Source of the DNA: DSWT01 sp035415725
Lineage (GTDB): Bacteria; Chloroflexota; Anaerolineae; B4-G1; SLSP01
NCBI GenBank assembly: GCA_035415725.1
Contig: DAOOGN010000097.1
Span: forward strand, 1 to 15,715
Direction of reading: 5' to 3'
Length of the DNA: 15,715 bases
Numbering within the stretch: the stretch's first letter is position 1; every line of letters begins with the position of its first letter. Positions 1-8,443 of this stretch are shown here, piece after piece. Position numbers and translations under genes: made by a program. The notes beneath the pieces were generated by a model. It ran no database searches, had not been told where the DNA came from, and saw only the letters and a program-made list of their open reading frames with translations.

Positions 1-17
1 AAAGAATTTGTGTTTTT

Positions 18-44
18 CTCTGTGAACTCTGGGTGCTCTGGGGC
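18..44. repeat. Three imperfect 9-bp tandem units in the leader of the first gene
   Basis: Three consecutive 9-mers, CTCTGTGAA, CTCTGGGTG and CTCTGGGGC, share the CTCTG core and fill 27 bp just upstream of the ribosome binding site of the 68-889 gene. This could be a fragment of a dispersed intergenic repeat or simple slippage. No function can be assigned. The window starts too close to the gene for a promoter to be judged. Confidence 0.4.
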
Positions 45-67
45 TATTTTCAGAGGAGGAGTATACG

Positions 68-889
68 ATGACCAGGTTAAAATTAGGCGTTATGGCCCCG
101 TTGGAACATGGGGCGGAAGAAGAACTCAAGCGGGTTCATGATTTTGGACTTCCGACATGCCAGGTGGTATGTTGGCAGCGCGATCTGTTCACCCCGCAGA
201 TAGCCGACCGGTTGGTCGCCGCGGCAGCGCAGTACCAGGTAGAAGTGACGACGATCTGGACAGGCGTGCCGGGGCCGCACGTTTGGGATTTTGTGCAGGG
301 GCCGGTCTCCATCGGCCTCGTGCCGCCGGAATTCCGCGTCGAGCGGGTTGCTACGCTCAAGGAGGGGGCAGACTTCGCGGCGCGGGTGGGCGCACCGAGC
401 ATCACCACGCATGTCGGATTCATCCCGGAGAATATGACCGATCCCCTCTATCCCGGCGTATTGGACGCCCTCCGCGAGGTGGTGGAATACTGCGGGGAGC
501 GCGGTCTGGAATTCTGGTTCGAGACCGGGCAGGAGACGCCGGTTGTCCTCCTGCGGGTGATCGAAGACCTGGGATATGACAATCTGGGTCTCAACCTCGA
601 TCCGGCGAACTTGCTGATGTACGGCAAAGCCAACCCGGTTGACGCCCTGGATGTCTTCGGCAAGTATGTGCGCGGTGTTCACGCCAAGGACGGGGAATAT
701 CCTACCGGCGGTCGGAAGTTGGGGATCGAGAAACCGCTCGGTGAAGGGCGGGTCAACTTCCCGGCACTCATTTCCAGGCTCAAGGAGCTTGGCTACACCG
801 GTGCGTTGACCATCGAGCGCGAAATCGGCGGTCCCCAACAGATAGCGGACATCAAGCACGCCATCGCCGTGCTGTCAAAACTCGCCTGA
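68..889 (+). CDS. Sugar phosphate isomerase/epimerase-like TIM-barrel protein
   Basis: This 273-residue protein fits the xylose-isomerase-like TIM-barrel superfamily (AP endonuclease family 2 fold), whose members interconvert keto and aldo sugars or epimerise ketoses with a divalent metal. No signal peptide is visible, so it should be cytoplasmic. Residues in the order expected for the metal site are E152 (in FETGQE), D178 (in LNLDPAN), H205 (in GVHAKD) and E250 (in LTIERE). These assignments come from motif order only. The length is normal for the family. The ATG is supported by AGGAGG at 54-59, 8 nt upstream. No terminator is evident behind it, and the following gene is 251 nt away, so it is probably the last gene of an upstream unit or stands alone. 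The substrate cannot be told from sequence; inosose dehydratase/epimerase-like or D-tagatose-3-epimerase-like roles are both possible. Confidence 0.85.
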   Translation: MTRLKLGVMAPLEHGAEEELKRVHDFGLPTCQVVCWQRDLFTPQIADRLVAAAAQYQVEVTTIWTGVPGPHVWDFVQGPVSIGLVPPEFRVERVATLKEGADFAARVGAPSITTHVGFIPENMTDPLYPGVLDALREVVEYCGERGLEFWFETGQETPVVLLRVIEDLGYDNLGLNLDPANLLMYGKANPVDALDVFGKYVRGVHAKDGEYPTGGRKLGIEKPLGEGRVNFPALISRLKELGYTGALTIEREIGGPQQIADIKHAIAVLSKLA

Positions 890-1140
890 TTTCAGTCCCC
901 CGGAATCGTGACCGGCGTCAAACGTAATCCGCAAAAAGTGTTATACTTACGGGGAGAGCAAATTGCCAAGTCGCCAATGAACCCGGAAGCGGGCAAGCCG
1001 CGCTCCACAAGCAGGAGTACGGGGACGCTGGCGTGCTTCGAGCGCAAAGTTTGCTCCCTGGTTGAACCTGCCCCGGTCTTCTCGGACCTGTCAGGTTTCA
1101 AGCTATCATCAACGTGTAGGGCAACATTGGTGTAGAACTC
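890..1140. other. Intergenic region and long leader of the permease gene
   Basis: This is 251 bp between two plus-strand genes. No terminator with a T-run is visible after the first gene. The only regulatory signal I can support is an extended -10 box at 939-947. The stretch 1087-1097 contains a short perfect palindrome (ACCTG T CAGGT). The C/G-rich middle (about 985-1055) looks like degenerate intergenic repeat material and holds no convincing gene. There is no strong Shine-Dalgarno sequence before the ATG at 1141. Confidence 0.4.
939..947 (+). promoter_or_regulatory. Possible extended -10 promoter for the permease-PBP unit
   Basis: TG-T-TATACT matches the extended -10 consensus (TGnTATAAT) with one mismatch in the hexamer. 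The hexamer at the usual -35 distance (CAAACG, 919-924) is poor, which is tolerated by extended -10 promoters. Transcription from here would give a leader of roughly 185 nt before the ATG at 1141. Confidence 0.35.
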
Positions 1141-3981
1141 ATGGTTAAATTACTACTCAGGTTCATAGCTGTCGCACGTCTGGCCTTAAAACGTCTGTGG
1201 AACCATCCCGGCCTGACATTTTTGGCCCTTCTGGGCATCATTTTTTCCGTTGGACTGGTCAACAGCGCCTCGTTCTTCGCCAAAGCGGTCGATCAAGTCA
1301 TTCTGGATCAAGAATTGTCGAAATTCAGTGAGATGACCGGGCGGCCGCCGTTCTCGACCAGTATTTATACCTTTTCCTCCAGTCGTGTCCCCATCTCCCT
1401 GGTGGATGCGGAGAACCTGTCAAACCACGTCGCCGACACGCTGTCATCAGAAGTGGAGCTGCCTCTGACACACGTGGGCATCGAAGTCCACAGCGGCAAC
1501 ATGATGCTGCGCCCCATCGAGGGCGCGACGTATGCCACCGGTAAACAAGATTACCTGGAGTCCACCGACCTCGTGTACATCGCCAGCGTCGCCGATGAAC
1601 TGAACATCCTCGAAGGAGAGCCGCTGGACGAGAATAGCACGTCCGGCGAAGCGCTGGATGTGTGGATGCACACGCGCATGGCCGAAAAGATGGGCGTCAA
1701 CGTCGGTGAGGAGTTCAATCTGAGCGTCAATGTCGTCGCCGAGCCCATCCGCATTCGCGTGCGCGGTTTCTGGCAGGCCAAAGACCCGACGGCGGATTTC
1801 TGGTTCGAGAATCCGGACGCCACCCTGCAAAACAAACTTCTGGTGCGCCGTCAGGACTACATCAACCTGGTGGAACCTCTCGTCCCGGGGAAAACCTGGT
1901 ACATCAGTTGGCATATCATCCTGGACGAGAACGAAGTCCTGCCCGATAAAACGGTCGAATACATTGAGGGATTCCAACGCGGCATCGTGGTCATTAACAA
2001 ATATCTGCCCGATGCGCGGATCAACACCCCACCCCTGGACCCCCTCAAAACTTTTGTCCAACGCGGCAACACTCTCACTATCCTGCTGCTGGGATTCAAC
2101 ATCCCCGCGTTTGGCTTCTTGCTCTATTTCCTGGTTCTGACATCCGCCATTATTGCGCGTTGGCAGGTACACGAGACGGCTACCCTGGTCAGCCGGGGGA
2201 TGCGTTCTTCCAGCATCCTCACCTTGACGACGGTCGAAGAATTGATCCTTTTCCTTCTGGGAACCCCCCTCGGCATAGTTTTGGGGATGGTTTTAGCCAG
2301 GTTGATGGGTTACACCTCCAGCTTCCTGACTTTTACTGCCCGCGAACCCCTGCCCGTGACATTGCGCGGTATCACCGTGCCGATGACCGTCCTGGCGCTG
2401 GGCGTCACGTTACTGGCCCGTATTCTACCGGCGGCACAGGCCGCCCGCCAGAGCCTCGTCGACGTTGAGCGCGAGCGCGCCCGCCCCCAACAGACGCCCT
2501 TCTGGCAGCGCGCTTACCTCGATATCCTTCTATCCATCGTCAGCTACTACGCCTACCGACAATTGCTCAATCGTGGCACCCTGGCGCTTTTGGTACGCGA
2601 CAAGCCAGAGGACCTTTACCAGGACCCTCTCCTCATCCTGGTACCGGCTTTAGCCATGCTTGCCGTGGCGTTGCTCACACTGCGTATTTTCCCCCTCATT
2701 ATGCGCGCCATCGACGTGATTGCCAGTCTTACCCCCTGGGCAACGCCCCACCTGGCGCTCCGTCAGTTGGGGCGCGAAAGCCAGGCTTACGTCAGCCCGC
2801 TGCTCCTGGTCATTGTGTCTCTGGCGCTGGGCGTTTACACGCTCTCGATGGCGGCAAGCCTGGATCAATGGCTCATCGATCGTATGTACTACAAGGTCGG
2901 CACCGATCTGGCTTTCAGCGTCTATCCTCCATGTGCGTTGAGCGACGTCTGCACCACCGAAAGCACCCTCAGCGGCGAGTGGATTCCACTGCCCAGCCAG
3001 TTCGATGCCTTAGAGGGTGTCAAAAAGACAACGCGAGTTGGCAATTACAGCATGTCAACTTCCCTACCCGGCAGTGGCGATATTCACGGACACTTTATGG
3101 CCGTGGATCGCATAGACTTCAGTTCCGTCGCCTGGTTCCGGGGCGATTTCGCCGCTGAATCCCTGGGCGGGTTGATGAACCGGTTAGCCCAATGGTCCAA
3201 CGGCATCCTCGTCCCCGAAAAACTCTTTGAAGAAAATCACCTGCAAATCGGCGACGACATCTCCGTGCGGATCGGCATCAACTACGAGCTCACCGTCAAT
3301 TCCCAATTCAAGGTCGCCGGCACCTACAAGTACTTCCCCACCGTCTACGATGATGACATTGTTTTCATCGGCAACCTGGACTATCTCACTTTCTATATAG
3401 GCATGGTCGTCCCCCACAATCTGTGGATGCGGCTGGACGAAGGGGTGAAGGGAGAAGATGTGCTCAAACAAGTTCGTACCCTGAACCTCGTCGCCAACGC
3501 CTCAGGCGACGCGCCGGCGCTCATCGCCGCGGAACAGGCCCAATTCGAGCGCGTGGGCGTCTTCGGGACGTTGTCGGTGGGCTTCCTTGCGTCGGTTATT
3601 ATGGCCGCGATGGGCCTGCTCATCTATACCTACGCCTCGCTGCAAGATCGAATCCGGCGCTTCACTATCCTCCGCGCGATGGGATTGCAACGTCGGCAGA
3701 TCAGCGCCCAGGTGATTATGGAATACCTGTTTTTGACATCGTTTGGCGCCATCGCCGGCGCCTTGATCGGCGCGGGGGCTTCCCATTTCTTCGTTCCCTT
3801 GTTCCGAGTCACCGGCGAGAAAAATGTCCCCTTGCCCACGTTGTTGCCGATTATCGCTCAGGACAAAGTGCTGCAATTGATCCTCGTCTTCGTGGCTTTC
3901 ATCGTGCTCGCCGAAGTCCTGGTCATCGCCCGGGCGCTCTCACAACGCGCTTATACCCTGTTGAAAGGGGTTTGGGGATAA
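1141..3981 (+). CDS. FtsX/MacB-like ABC transporter permease, duplicated architecture
   Basis: This 946-residue membrane protein has the two-module FtsX permease layout. TM1 is at about residues 24-42, followed by a large extracytoplasmic domain (MacB_PCD-like) to about 305. A first FtsX block spans about 313-430, then come further hydrophobic segments near 457-475 and 498-525. A helix at about 550-575 leads into a second extracytoplasmic domain. The second FtsX block is at about 806-940, with the typical cytoplasmic loop RRFTILRAMGLQRRQI. Family members couple ATP hydrolysis by a separate ATPase to lipoprotein or lipid extraction, peptide export, or activation of cell-wall hydrolases. No ATPase gene is encoded anywhere in the window. 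The ATG at 1141 is the only canonical start after an in-frame stop at 1117-1119, but it has no good Shine-Dalgarno. The stop lies 2 nt before the penicillin-binding-protein start, so the two are co-transcribed and probably share an envelope role. Confidence 0.85.
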   Translation: MVKLLLRFIAVARLALKRLWNHPGLTFLALLGIIFSVGLVNSASFFAKAVDQVILDQELSKFSEMTGRPPFSTSIYTFSSSRVPISLVDAENLSNHVADTLSSEVELPLTHVGIEVHSGNMMLRPIEGATYATGKQDYLESTDLVYIASVADELNILEGEPLDENSTSGEALDVWMHTRMAEKMGVNVGEEFNLSVNVVAEPIRIRVRGFWQAKDPTADFWFENPDATLQNKLLVRRQDYINLVEPLVPGKTWYISWHIILDENEVLPDKTVEYIEGFQRGIVVINKYLPDARINTPPLDPLKTFVQRGNTLTILLLGFNIPAFGFLLYFLVLTSAIIARWQVHETATLVSRGMRSSSILTLTTVEELILFLLGTPLGIVLGMVLARLMGYTSSFLTFTAREPLPVTLRGITVPMTVLALGVTLLARILPAAQAARQSLVDVERERARPQQTPFWQRAYLDILLSIVSYYAYRQLLNRGTLALLVRDKPEDLYQDPLLILVPALAMLAVALLTLRIFPLIMRAIDVIASLTPWATPHLALRQLGRESQAYVSPLLLVIVSLALGVYTLSMAASLDQWLIDRMYYKVGTDLAFSVYPPCALSDVCTTESTLSGEWIPLPSQFDALEGVKKTTRVGNYSMSTSLPGSGDIHGHFMAVDRIDFSSVAWFRGDFAAESLGGLMNRLAQWSNGILVPEKLFEENHLQIGDDISVRIGINYELTVNSQFKVAGTYKYFPTVYDDDIVFIGNLDYLTFYIGMVVPHNLWMRLDEGVKGEDVLKQVRTLNLVANASGDAPALIAAEQAQFERVGVFGTLSVGFLASVIMAAMGLLIYTYASLQDRIRRFTILRAMGLQRRQISAQVIMEYLFLTSFGAIAGALIGAGASHFFVPLFRVTGEKNVPLPTLLPIIAQDKVLQLILVFVAFIVLAEVLVIARALSQRAYTLLKGVWG

Positions 3982-3983
3982 CC

Positions 3984-6900
3984 ATGCCGTCTGAACCTGA
4001 TCCAAAACAAAAACCCGGCTACGACGAAACGCCTGATGCCTCCGCCGATGCGGACGATGAAGCGCCGGAGTCGCGCTGGCAACCGGCGGAACTACGCCCC
4101 CGTTCCGGCCAACCCGCCGGCGGCGAACCGACCGTGCGTTTGCCCGTCCCCGGCGCCGCGCGTCCTCCGGCAGGCAACGTTCCGCCCGCCGAACCGACGC
4201 AGCGGATTCAACCCTCAGAAGACTCCGCTCCTTCTTCTCCGGCGGAACCAATTCCGCCCGCCGAACCGACGCGGCGCATTTCGACGTCAGAGCGCTACAT
4301 CCCGCCGGCGCAAGAGGAGCGCATCCCCCCGGCAGAGCCAACGCGACGAATCGAAGCACAACCACCCACGGCACCCCTTCGCCGTATCCCACCGGCCGAG
4401 CCACCCCACCCAACGCCGACCTGGCGCGCCTCGGTATCGACCGACGACGAGCCAACCCAACCCATCCCTCTGATCCGCTCGACGCCGCCGCCGTCCGTCC
4501 CCCCGTCAAAGCCGCCATCGGCGGCAATGCCGGCGAAAAAACGCAGCGGACGCGGGGCGACGCTGGTGCTCAATGTGACCCTCGTCGGTGTGGGACTGTT
4601 CTTCCTGGTGTTGCTCGGCGCAGTCATCGGTTACATCGTGCTGGCAGCGCAGCTTCCCTCGCCGGACGAACTGCGCGCGCGTCAACCCGACTTCGCCAGC
4701 AGCCAAATCTACGCCCGCGACGGGCATCTGCTCTACGAGATCATCGATCCTACCGCCGGAAAACGCACCTACGTCCCCATTTCGCAGATCTCGCGTTACC
4801 TGCAACTGGCGACTGTCGCCACCGAGGACCGCAACTTCTACACCCACACCGGCTTCGATCCCGTCGCCCTGATCCGCGCTATCTATTATGCTTTGCAGGA
4901 ACAGGAGTTCGTCTCCGGAGCCAGCACCATCACCCAGCAGGTCGCCCGCAACATCTTGCTGCCGGATGAAAAGACCGAGCGCACTGCCAGTCGTAAGATC
5001 AAAGAGATCGTGCTGGCGACTGAACTGACCCGCCGTTACACCAAAGACGAAATCCTCGAGATTTACCTCAACAACAACAATTACGGAAACCTGGCCTACG
5101 GCGTTGACGCCGCCGCGCGCACGTACTTTGGCACCAACGCCGCCAATCTCAGCCTGGCTCAGGCGTCGTTCCTGGCCGGGCTGCCGCAGTTGCCGAGCGT
5201 CTACGACCCCTTCCACGGCGGGCGCGACGCCGCACTCAAGCGCCACAAAGTCGTGCTCGCCCTGATGGTCGAAGCTAACTTCATTACCCAGGCGGAGGCC
5301 GACGCTGCCGCTGCCGAAATGGATGCTTACGGCTTCCCTCCCATCTACACCGATGTCATACCCGCGCCGCACTTCGTCGTCTACGTGCGCCAGTGGCTCG
5401 AAGCCAAACTCGGCGCGGAGGCGCTTTACCGCGGCAGTGGCTTACGCATCTACACCACCCTGGATCGCCATCTCCAGCAGATCGCCGAAGAGGAAGTGCG
5501 CAACGGCGTCGCGGCGCTGGCGGAGCGCCACGTCACCAACGGCGCGCTCGTCGCCATCGAACCGGCGACCGGGCACATTCTGGCGATGGTCGGCAGTACC
5601 GATTTCTACAATGACGCCAACGATGGACAGGTCAACGTCACCGTGCGTTGCCGCCAACCCGGTTCCGCCATCAAACCGCTCACCTATCTGGCTGCGTTCG
5701 AGAAAGGCTGGACACCTGCGACCATCCTCTGGGACATCCCCACCACCTATACCGACACCGCGGGCAACGTCTACCAACCCGTCAACTACGACGGCAAATT
5801 CCGTGGGCCGGTGGCGGTCCGCACCGCGCTGGCGAACTCGTTGAACATTCCGGCGGTCAAAACCCTGGAATTTGTCACCGTCGATGGGCTGTTGAACATC
5901 GCCGAACGCCTGGGAGCGACCTCGCTGGTTTCGCCGCAATTGGAATGTCCCGACTATCCCTACGACACCCGGCCGTATTACGGACTGGCCCTGACCCTCG
6001 GCGGCGGCGAGATGAAGCCGCTGGAATTGACCGCCGCTTACGCGGCCCTGGCGAACGGGGGCCTCTATATGCCGACGCAACCCATTCTGTGGGTCGAGAA
6101 CACCAAAGGCGAAGTTCTGATCGACAACCGCCAGCCCCAGGGCCGGCAAGTGGTCGCGCCGGAGACGGCCTACCTCATATCGAGTATATTGTCCGATGCC
6201 AAAGCGCGCTGCCTCGTTTTTAGTTGTCCCAACAATCTGGAATTAGCCGACCGGCCGGTGGCTGCGAAGACCGGCACCACCAACGACAACCGTGACGCCT
6301 GGACGGTGGGCTATACGCCCAATCTCGCCGCGGGTGTGTGGATCGGCAACAACGACAATTCGCCCATGGACGGTGTGGCCGGCGCGGGCGGCGCTGCGCC
6401 GATTTGGAATGCCTTCATGCGCCACGCCCACGAGTCAGTCCAGCCGCAGAGCTTCCCCCGGCCGGCGGGCGTCATCGAACGCGAAATCTGCGCCCTCTCC
6501 GGCGCGGAACCGTCACCCTACTGTCCCGAAAAGCGTGTGGAGGTCTTCTCGACCAGCAACCTGCCACCCAAAGCGGATCAGGACTGGTTCCAACAAGTGG
6601 AAATCGACGGGAACAGCGGCTTGCGCGCCAATGAATTCTGCCGCGCTAATGTTTTCACGAAGGTGATGGTCGTTGTGGATTACATCCAGGATCCCAGCGG
6701 GCAAAACTGGATGCGGCAGTGGGCTGCGGAGCGCGGGATGGAGGTCGCCCCACGGGATTACTGCACTGCCGGTGAAAAATCGCCGGAGGTCAGCATCACG
6801 TCGCCGAAAAATGGCGAGGAGGTTCACGGCTGGGTGGAAATCAGAGGGACCGTGGATTTTGAGGACTTCGATCATTACGAAATCACCTATGGCGTCGGCA

Positions 6901-7337
6901 ACAATCCCCAGGATTGGGGCTGGATCAGCGGTCCGCATCTGGCCCAGGTACGCGATGGGTTACTCGGCCAGTGGCAAATCCCGGTGGAGATGACGCCGGG
7001 CGTGTATTCCCTGCGCATCGTCGCCTATAACCGACGCGGCGCGAAATTCGAGACCCGTGTGCAGGTCAACGTCGTCGGCCCAACAGCGACGCCGACGTCC
7101 GAAACCACGCCCACGGAGACGCCAACCTTCACCGCGACGCCGACCACGACGCCGACCTCAACTCCGACGCTCCTGCCGCCCACGGAGACGGCGACCCCCA
7201 CGGAGACTCCTACCCTTCAGTTGCCGACGGAGACACCCACCCCCACAGAGACGCCCAGTCCAACGCCCACCGTCGAGTTACCGTCTCCCGAACCGCCGAC
7301 GGACACCCCCACGCCAGGAACATCAACGACGCCGTGA
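3984..7337 (+). CDS. Class A penicillin-binding protein (transglycosylase/transpeptidase)
   Basis: This 1117-residue bifunctional peptidoglycan synthase polymerises lipid II and cross-links stem peptides outside the membrane. Residues 1-189 are a cytoplasmic Pro/Glu/Arg-rich domain with PPAEPTRRI-type repeats (66-141), and 193-222 is the single TM anchor. The GT51 domain shows EDRNFYTHTG with catalytic E281, GASTITQQ (312-319), RKIKE (337-341) and KDEILEIYLN. The transpeptidase domain shows the nucleophile motif SAIK (S561-K564), SLN (619-621) and KTG (762-764), so both sites look intact. An Ig-like C-terminal domain lies at about 933-1031, followed by an 85-residue Thr/Pro-rich tail (1033-1117). 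This is longer than a typical PBP1a (about 700-850 residues), owing to the two appendages. The start at 3984 was chosen because homology-like sequence begins there, it follows the permease stop by 2 nt, and a GGGG Shine-Dalgarno-like run lies at 3974-3977. The open frame extends upstream only as a shadow of the permease. Confidence 0.93.
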   Translation: MPSEPDPKQKPGYDETPDASADADDEAPESRWQPAELRPRSGQPAGGEPTVRLPVPGAARPPAGNVPPAEPTQRIQPSEDSAPSSPAEPIPPAEPTRRISTSERYIPPAQEERIPPAEPTRRIEAQPPTAPLRRIPPAEPPHPTPTWRASVSTDDEPTQPIPLIRSTPPPSVPPSKPPSAAMPAKKRSGRGATLVLNVTLVGVGLFFLVLLGAVIGYIVLAAQLPSPDELRARQPDFASSQIYARDGHLLYEIIDPTAGKRTYVPISQISRYLQLATVATEDRNFYTHTGFDPVALIRAIYYALQEQEFVSGASTITQQVARNILLPDEKTERTASRKIKEIVLATELTRRYTKDEILEIYLNNNNYGNLAYGVDAAARTYFGTNAANLSLAQASFLAGLPQLPSVYDPFHGGRDAALKRHKVVLALMVEANFITQAEADAAAAEMDAYGFPPIYTDVIPAPHFVVYVRQWLEAKLGAEALYRGSGLRIYTTLDRHLQQIAEEEVRNGVAALAERHVTNGALVAIEPATGHILAMVGSTDFYNDANDGQVNVTVRCRQPGSAIKPLTYLAAFEKGWTPATILWDIPTTYTDTAGNVYQPVNYDGKFRGPVAVRTALANSLNIPAVKTLEFVTVDGLLNIAERLGATSLVSPQLECPDYPYDTRPYYGLALTLGGGEMKPLELTAAYAALANGGLYMPTQPILWVENTKGEVLIDNRQPQGRQVVAPETAYLISSILSDAKARCLVFSCPNNLELADRPVAAKTGTTNDNRDAWTVGYTPNLAAGVWIGNNDNSPMDGVAGAGGAAPIWNAFMRHAHESVQPQSFPRPAGVIEREICALSGAEPSPYCPEKRVEVFSTSNLPPKADQDWFQQVEIDGNSGLRANEFCRANVFTKVMVVVDYIQDPSGQNWMRQWAAERGMEVAPRDYCTAGEKSPEVSITSPKNGEEVHGWVEIRGTVDFEDFDHYEITYGVGNNPQDWGWISGPHLAQVRDGLLGQWQIPVEMTPGVYSLRIVAYNRRGAKFETRVQVNVVGPTATPTSETTPTETPTFTATPTTTPTSTPTLLPPTETATPTETPTLQLPTETPTPTETPSPTPTVELPSPEPPTDTPTPGTSTTP

Positions 7338-7360
7338 TGGGTTAACGGTAGCGATTGCCC

Positions 7361-7398
7361 AACGCCCCGGACAGTTTTAGAGTCGCGGGGCGTTTTTT
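7361..7398 (+). terminator. Rho-independent terminator of the permease-PBP unit
   Basis: AACGCCCCG (7361-7369) pairs perfectly with CGGGGCGTT (7386-7394) across a 16-nt loop. The 3' arm runs into a six-T tract (7393-7398). It sits 23 nt after the PBP stop codon. Confidence 0.88.
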
Positions 7399-7445
7399 GT
7401 ATGCTCACCCCACCGAAAATAAGGCTACGAAAGTCAAAGGAGGCG

Positions 7446-7472
7446 AAAAAATGGGGGTGTGGCGACGCCCCC
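7446..7472 (-). terminator. Probable terminator of the minus-strand operon, made from repeat copy A
   Basis: Read on the minus strand, GGGGGCGT and ACACCCCC form a hairpin around CGCC. The stem has five G-C pairs, one C/A mismatch and two more pairs, and is followed by ATTTTTT. It lies about 180 nt downstream of the esterase stop at 7656. The hairpin is the internal hairpin of the dispersed repeat, and the T-run (A-run on the plus strand, 7446-7451) is particular to this copy; the other two copies have only a four-T run there. Confidence 0.45.
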
Positions 7473-7632
7473 TACAAAAATCCCCCTTCCCTGGGGAAGG
7501 GGAGCAGAGGAGATGGGCTGATAGAGACACACATAGCTCCGTCATCCAAAAGCACCCGGCACACCAAAATCCACGCCAAACCTACTATAGGGAATAAGTT
7601 GTTTCGCCAGGTTTACCAGCCCGAATAGATAC
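7446..7632 (+). repeat. Dispersed repeat, copy A (left-truncated)
   Basis: This copy aligns with the right-hand part of the elements at 13652-13969 and 15464 onward. It contains the GGGGGTGT/GGCG hairpin, then a CCCCTTCCC/GGGAAGGGG hairpin, the ATGGGCTGATAGA block, and the right terminus ending GAATAGATA. The last 60 bp (7573-7632) are identical to 13911-13970, whereas the interior has many substitutions. The left roughly 135 bp of the full element are missing. It fills the gap between the convergent PBP and esterase genes and ends 23 bp from the esterase stop. It encodes no credible protein. Confidence 0.8.
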
Positions 7633-7655
7633 CAAAAGGGTTGGAAGATGACTGC

Positions 7656-8432
7656 TCAGCGCTCGGGGATTGGCCCCAGGATGGATACCAGGAACTGCCG
7701 GATTTGCCTGTCCCACAGGAACCAGTCGTGATGGCCATCTTCCTCGTGATATTCGGACGGCACGCCCAGTGACTGGCAGGCAGCGTGGAAGTAGCCACTG
7801 AGCGGGTATAGGTCCTCCTGGCGGCCAACGGCGATGAACAGGCGCGGTAGAATCGACGGGTTTTGGGCGGCGCGCTGCAACCAGGCTGCCGGGTCGTGCT
7901 CACTCCCGGCGAGTTTATCCAAGTCGCCGAACAGCAGAGCAAACTCCTCGCGACGCTTGTCGTTGGGATCGAGCTTGAGAATCTCCAGCGACAGCACCCC
8001 TGAAAAACTGGCGGCGGCGGCGTACAACTCCGGGTGCAACAGGGCGGCCTTGAATGCGCCATAGCCACCCATCGAATCGCCGGCGATGAAAGTGTCTGCC
8101 CGGCAGGGCGCTAACCCAAAGATATCAGCCAGGTAACGCGGCAGTTCCCCGGTCAGGTATGAAAAATACTCCTGACCGTTGGGCTGGTCGGTGTAAAAAC
8201 TCCGCCCCACCGAAGGCATGATCACTACCAGTCCATAGGCCGACGCCAGCGTTTCGATGGCAGTATAGCGCTGCCAGGCGCTGCCATCTTCGCTCAGCCC
8301 GTGCAGCAGATATAGGACCTTGCGTTTAGCGACAGGTATTCCCTGCATTTCGCCGGGATCAGGGAGGATGATATACAGCGGCAGGTTGACCTTGACGGTC
8401 TCAGGGACATGGTCAAGACGTATAAGCGCCAT
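7656..8432 (-). CDS. EstA-like carboxylesterase, alpha/beta hydrolase
   Basis: This 258-residue protein belongs to the putative esterase family (esterase D / tributyrin esterase EstA type), which hydrolyses short acyl or acetyl esters. The nucleophile elbow GDSMG places the catalytic serine at S120. The acid is probably D207 (in GRQEDLYP), and the base is probably H235 in a GHHDW...WD segment typical of EstA-like enzymes. LLHGLSEDGSAW (about 42-53) supplies the oxyanion-hole region. No signal peptide is seen, so it should act in the cytoplasm. Its ribosome binding site AGGAG (complement of 8440-8444) overlaps the stop codon of the transporter upstream, giving an 11-nt gap and likely translational coupling. 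As last gene of the operon and partner of a sugar symporter, a role in removing acyl groups from an imported substrate is plausible but inferred. Confidence 0.88.
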   Translation of the reverse strand: MALIRLDHVPETVKVNLPLYIILPDPGEMQGIPVAKRKVLYLLHGLSEDGSAWQRYTAIETLASAYGLVVIMPSVGRSFYTDQPNGQEYFSYLTGELPRYLADIFGLAPCRADTFIAGDSMGGYGAFKAALLHPELYAAAASFSGVLSLEILKLDPNDKRREEFALLFGDLDKLAGSEHDPAAWLQRAAQNPSILPRLFIAVGRQEDLYPLSGYFHAACQSLGVPSEYHEEDGHHDWFLWDRQIRQFLVSILGPIPER

Positions 8433-8443
8433 GTGACATCTCC

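Noticed and set aside
908..1135. 75-codon GTG-initiated frame between the first two genes
   Set aside because: No ribosome binding site, no recognisable features, and low-quality composition; it looks like open intergenic DNA.
3423..3983. Upstream extension of the penicillin-binding protein open frame (187 extra codons)
   Set aside because: It overlaps the permease out of frame, its translation is Arg-rich shadow sequence, and the ATG at 3984 fits the operon spacing and the start of the proline-rich domain.
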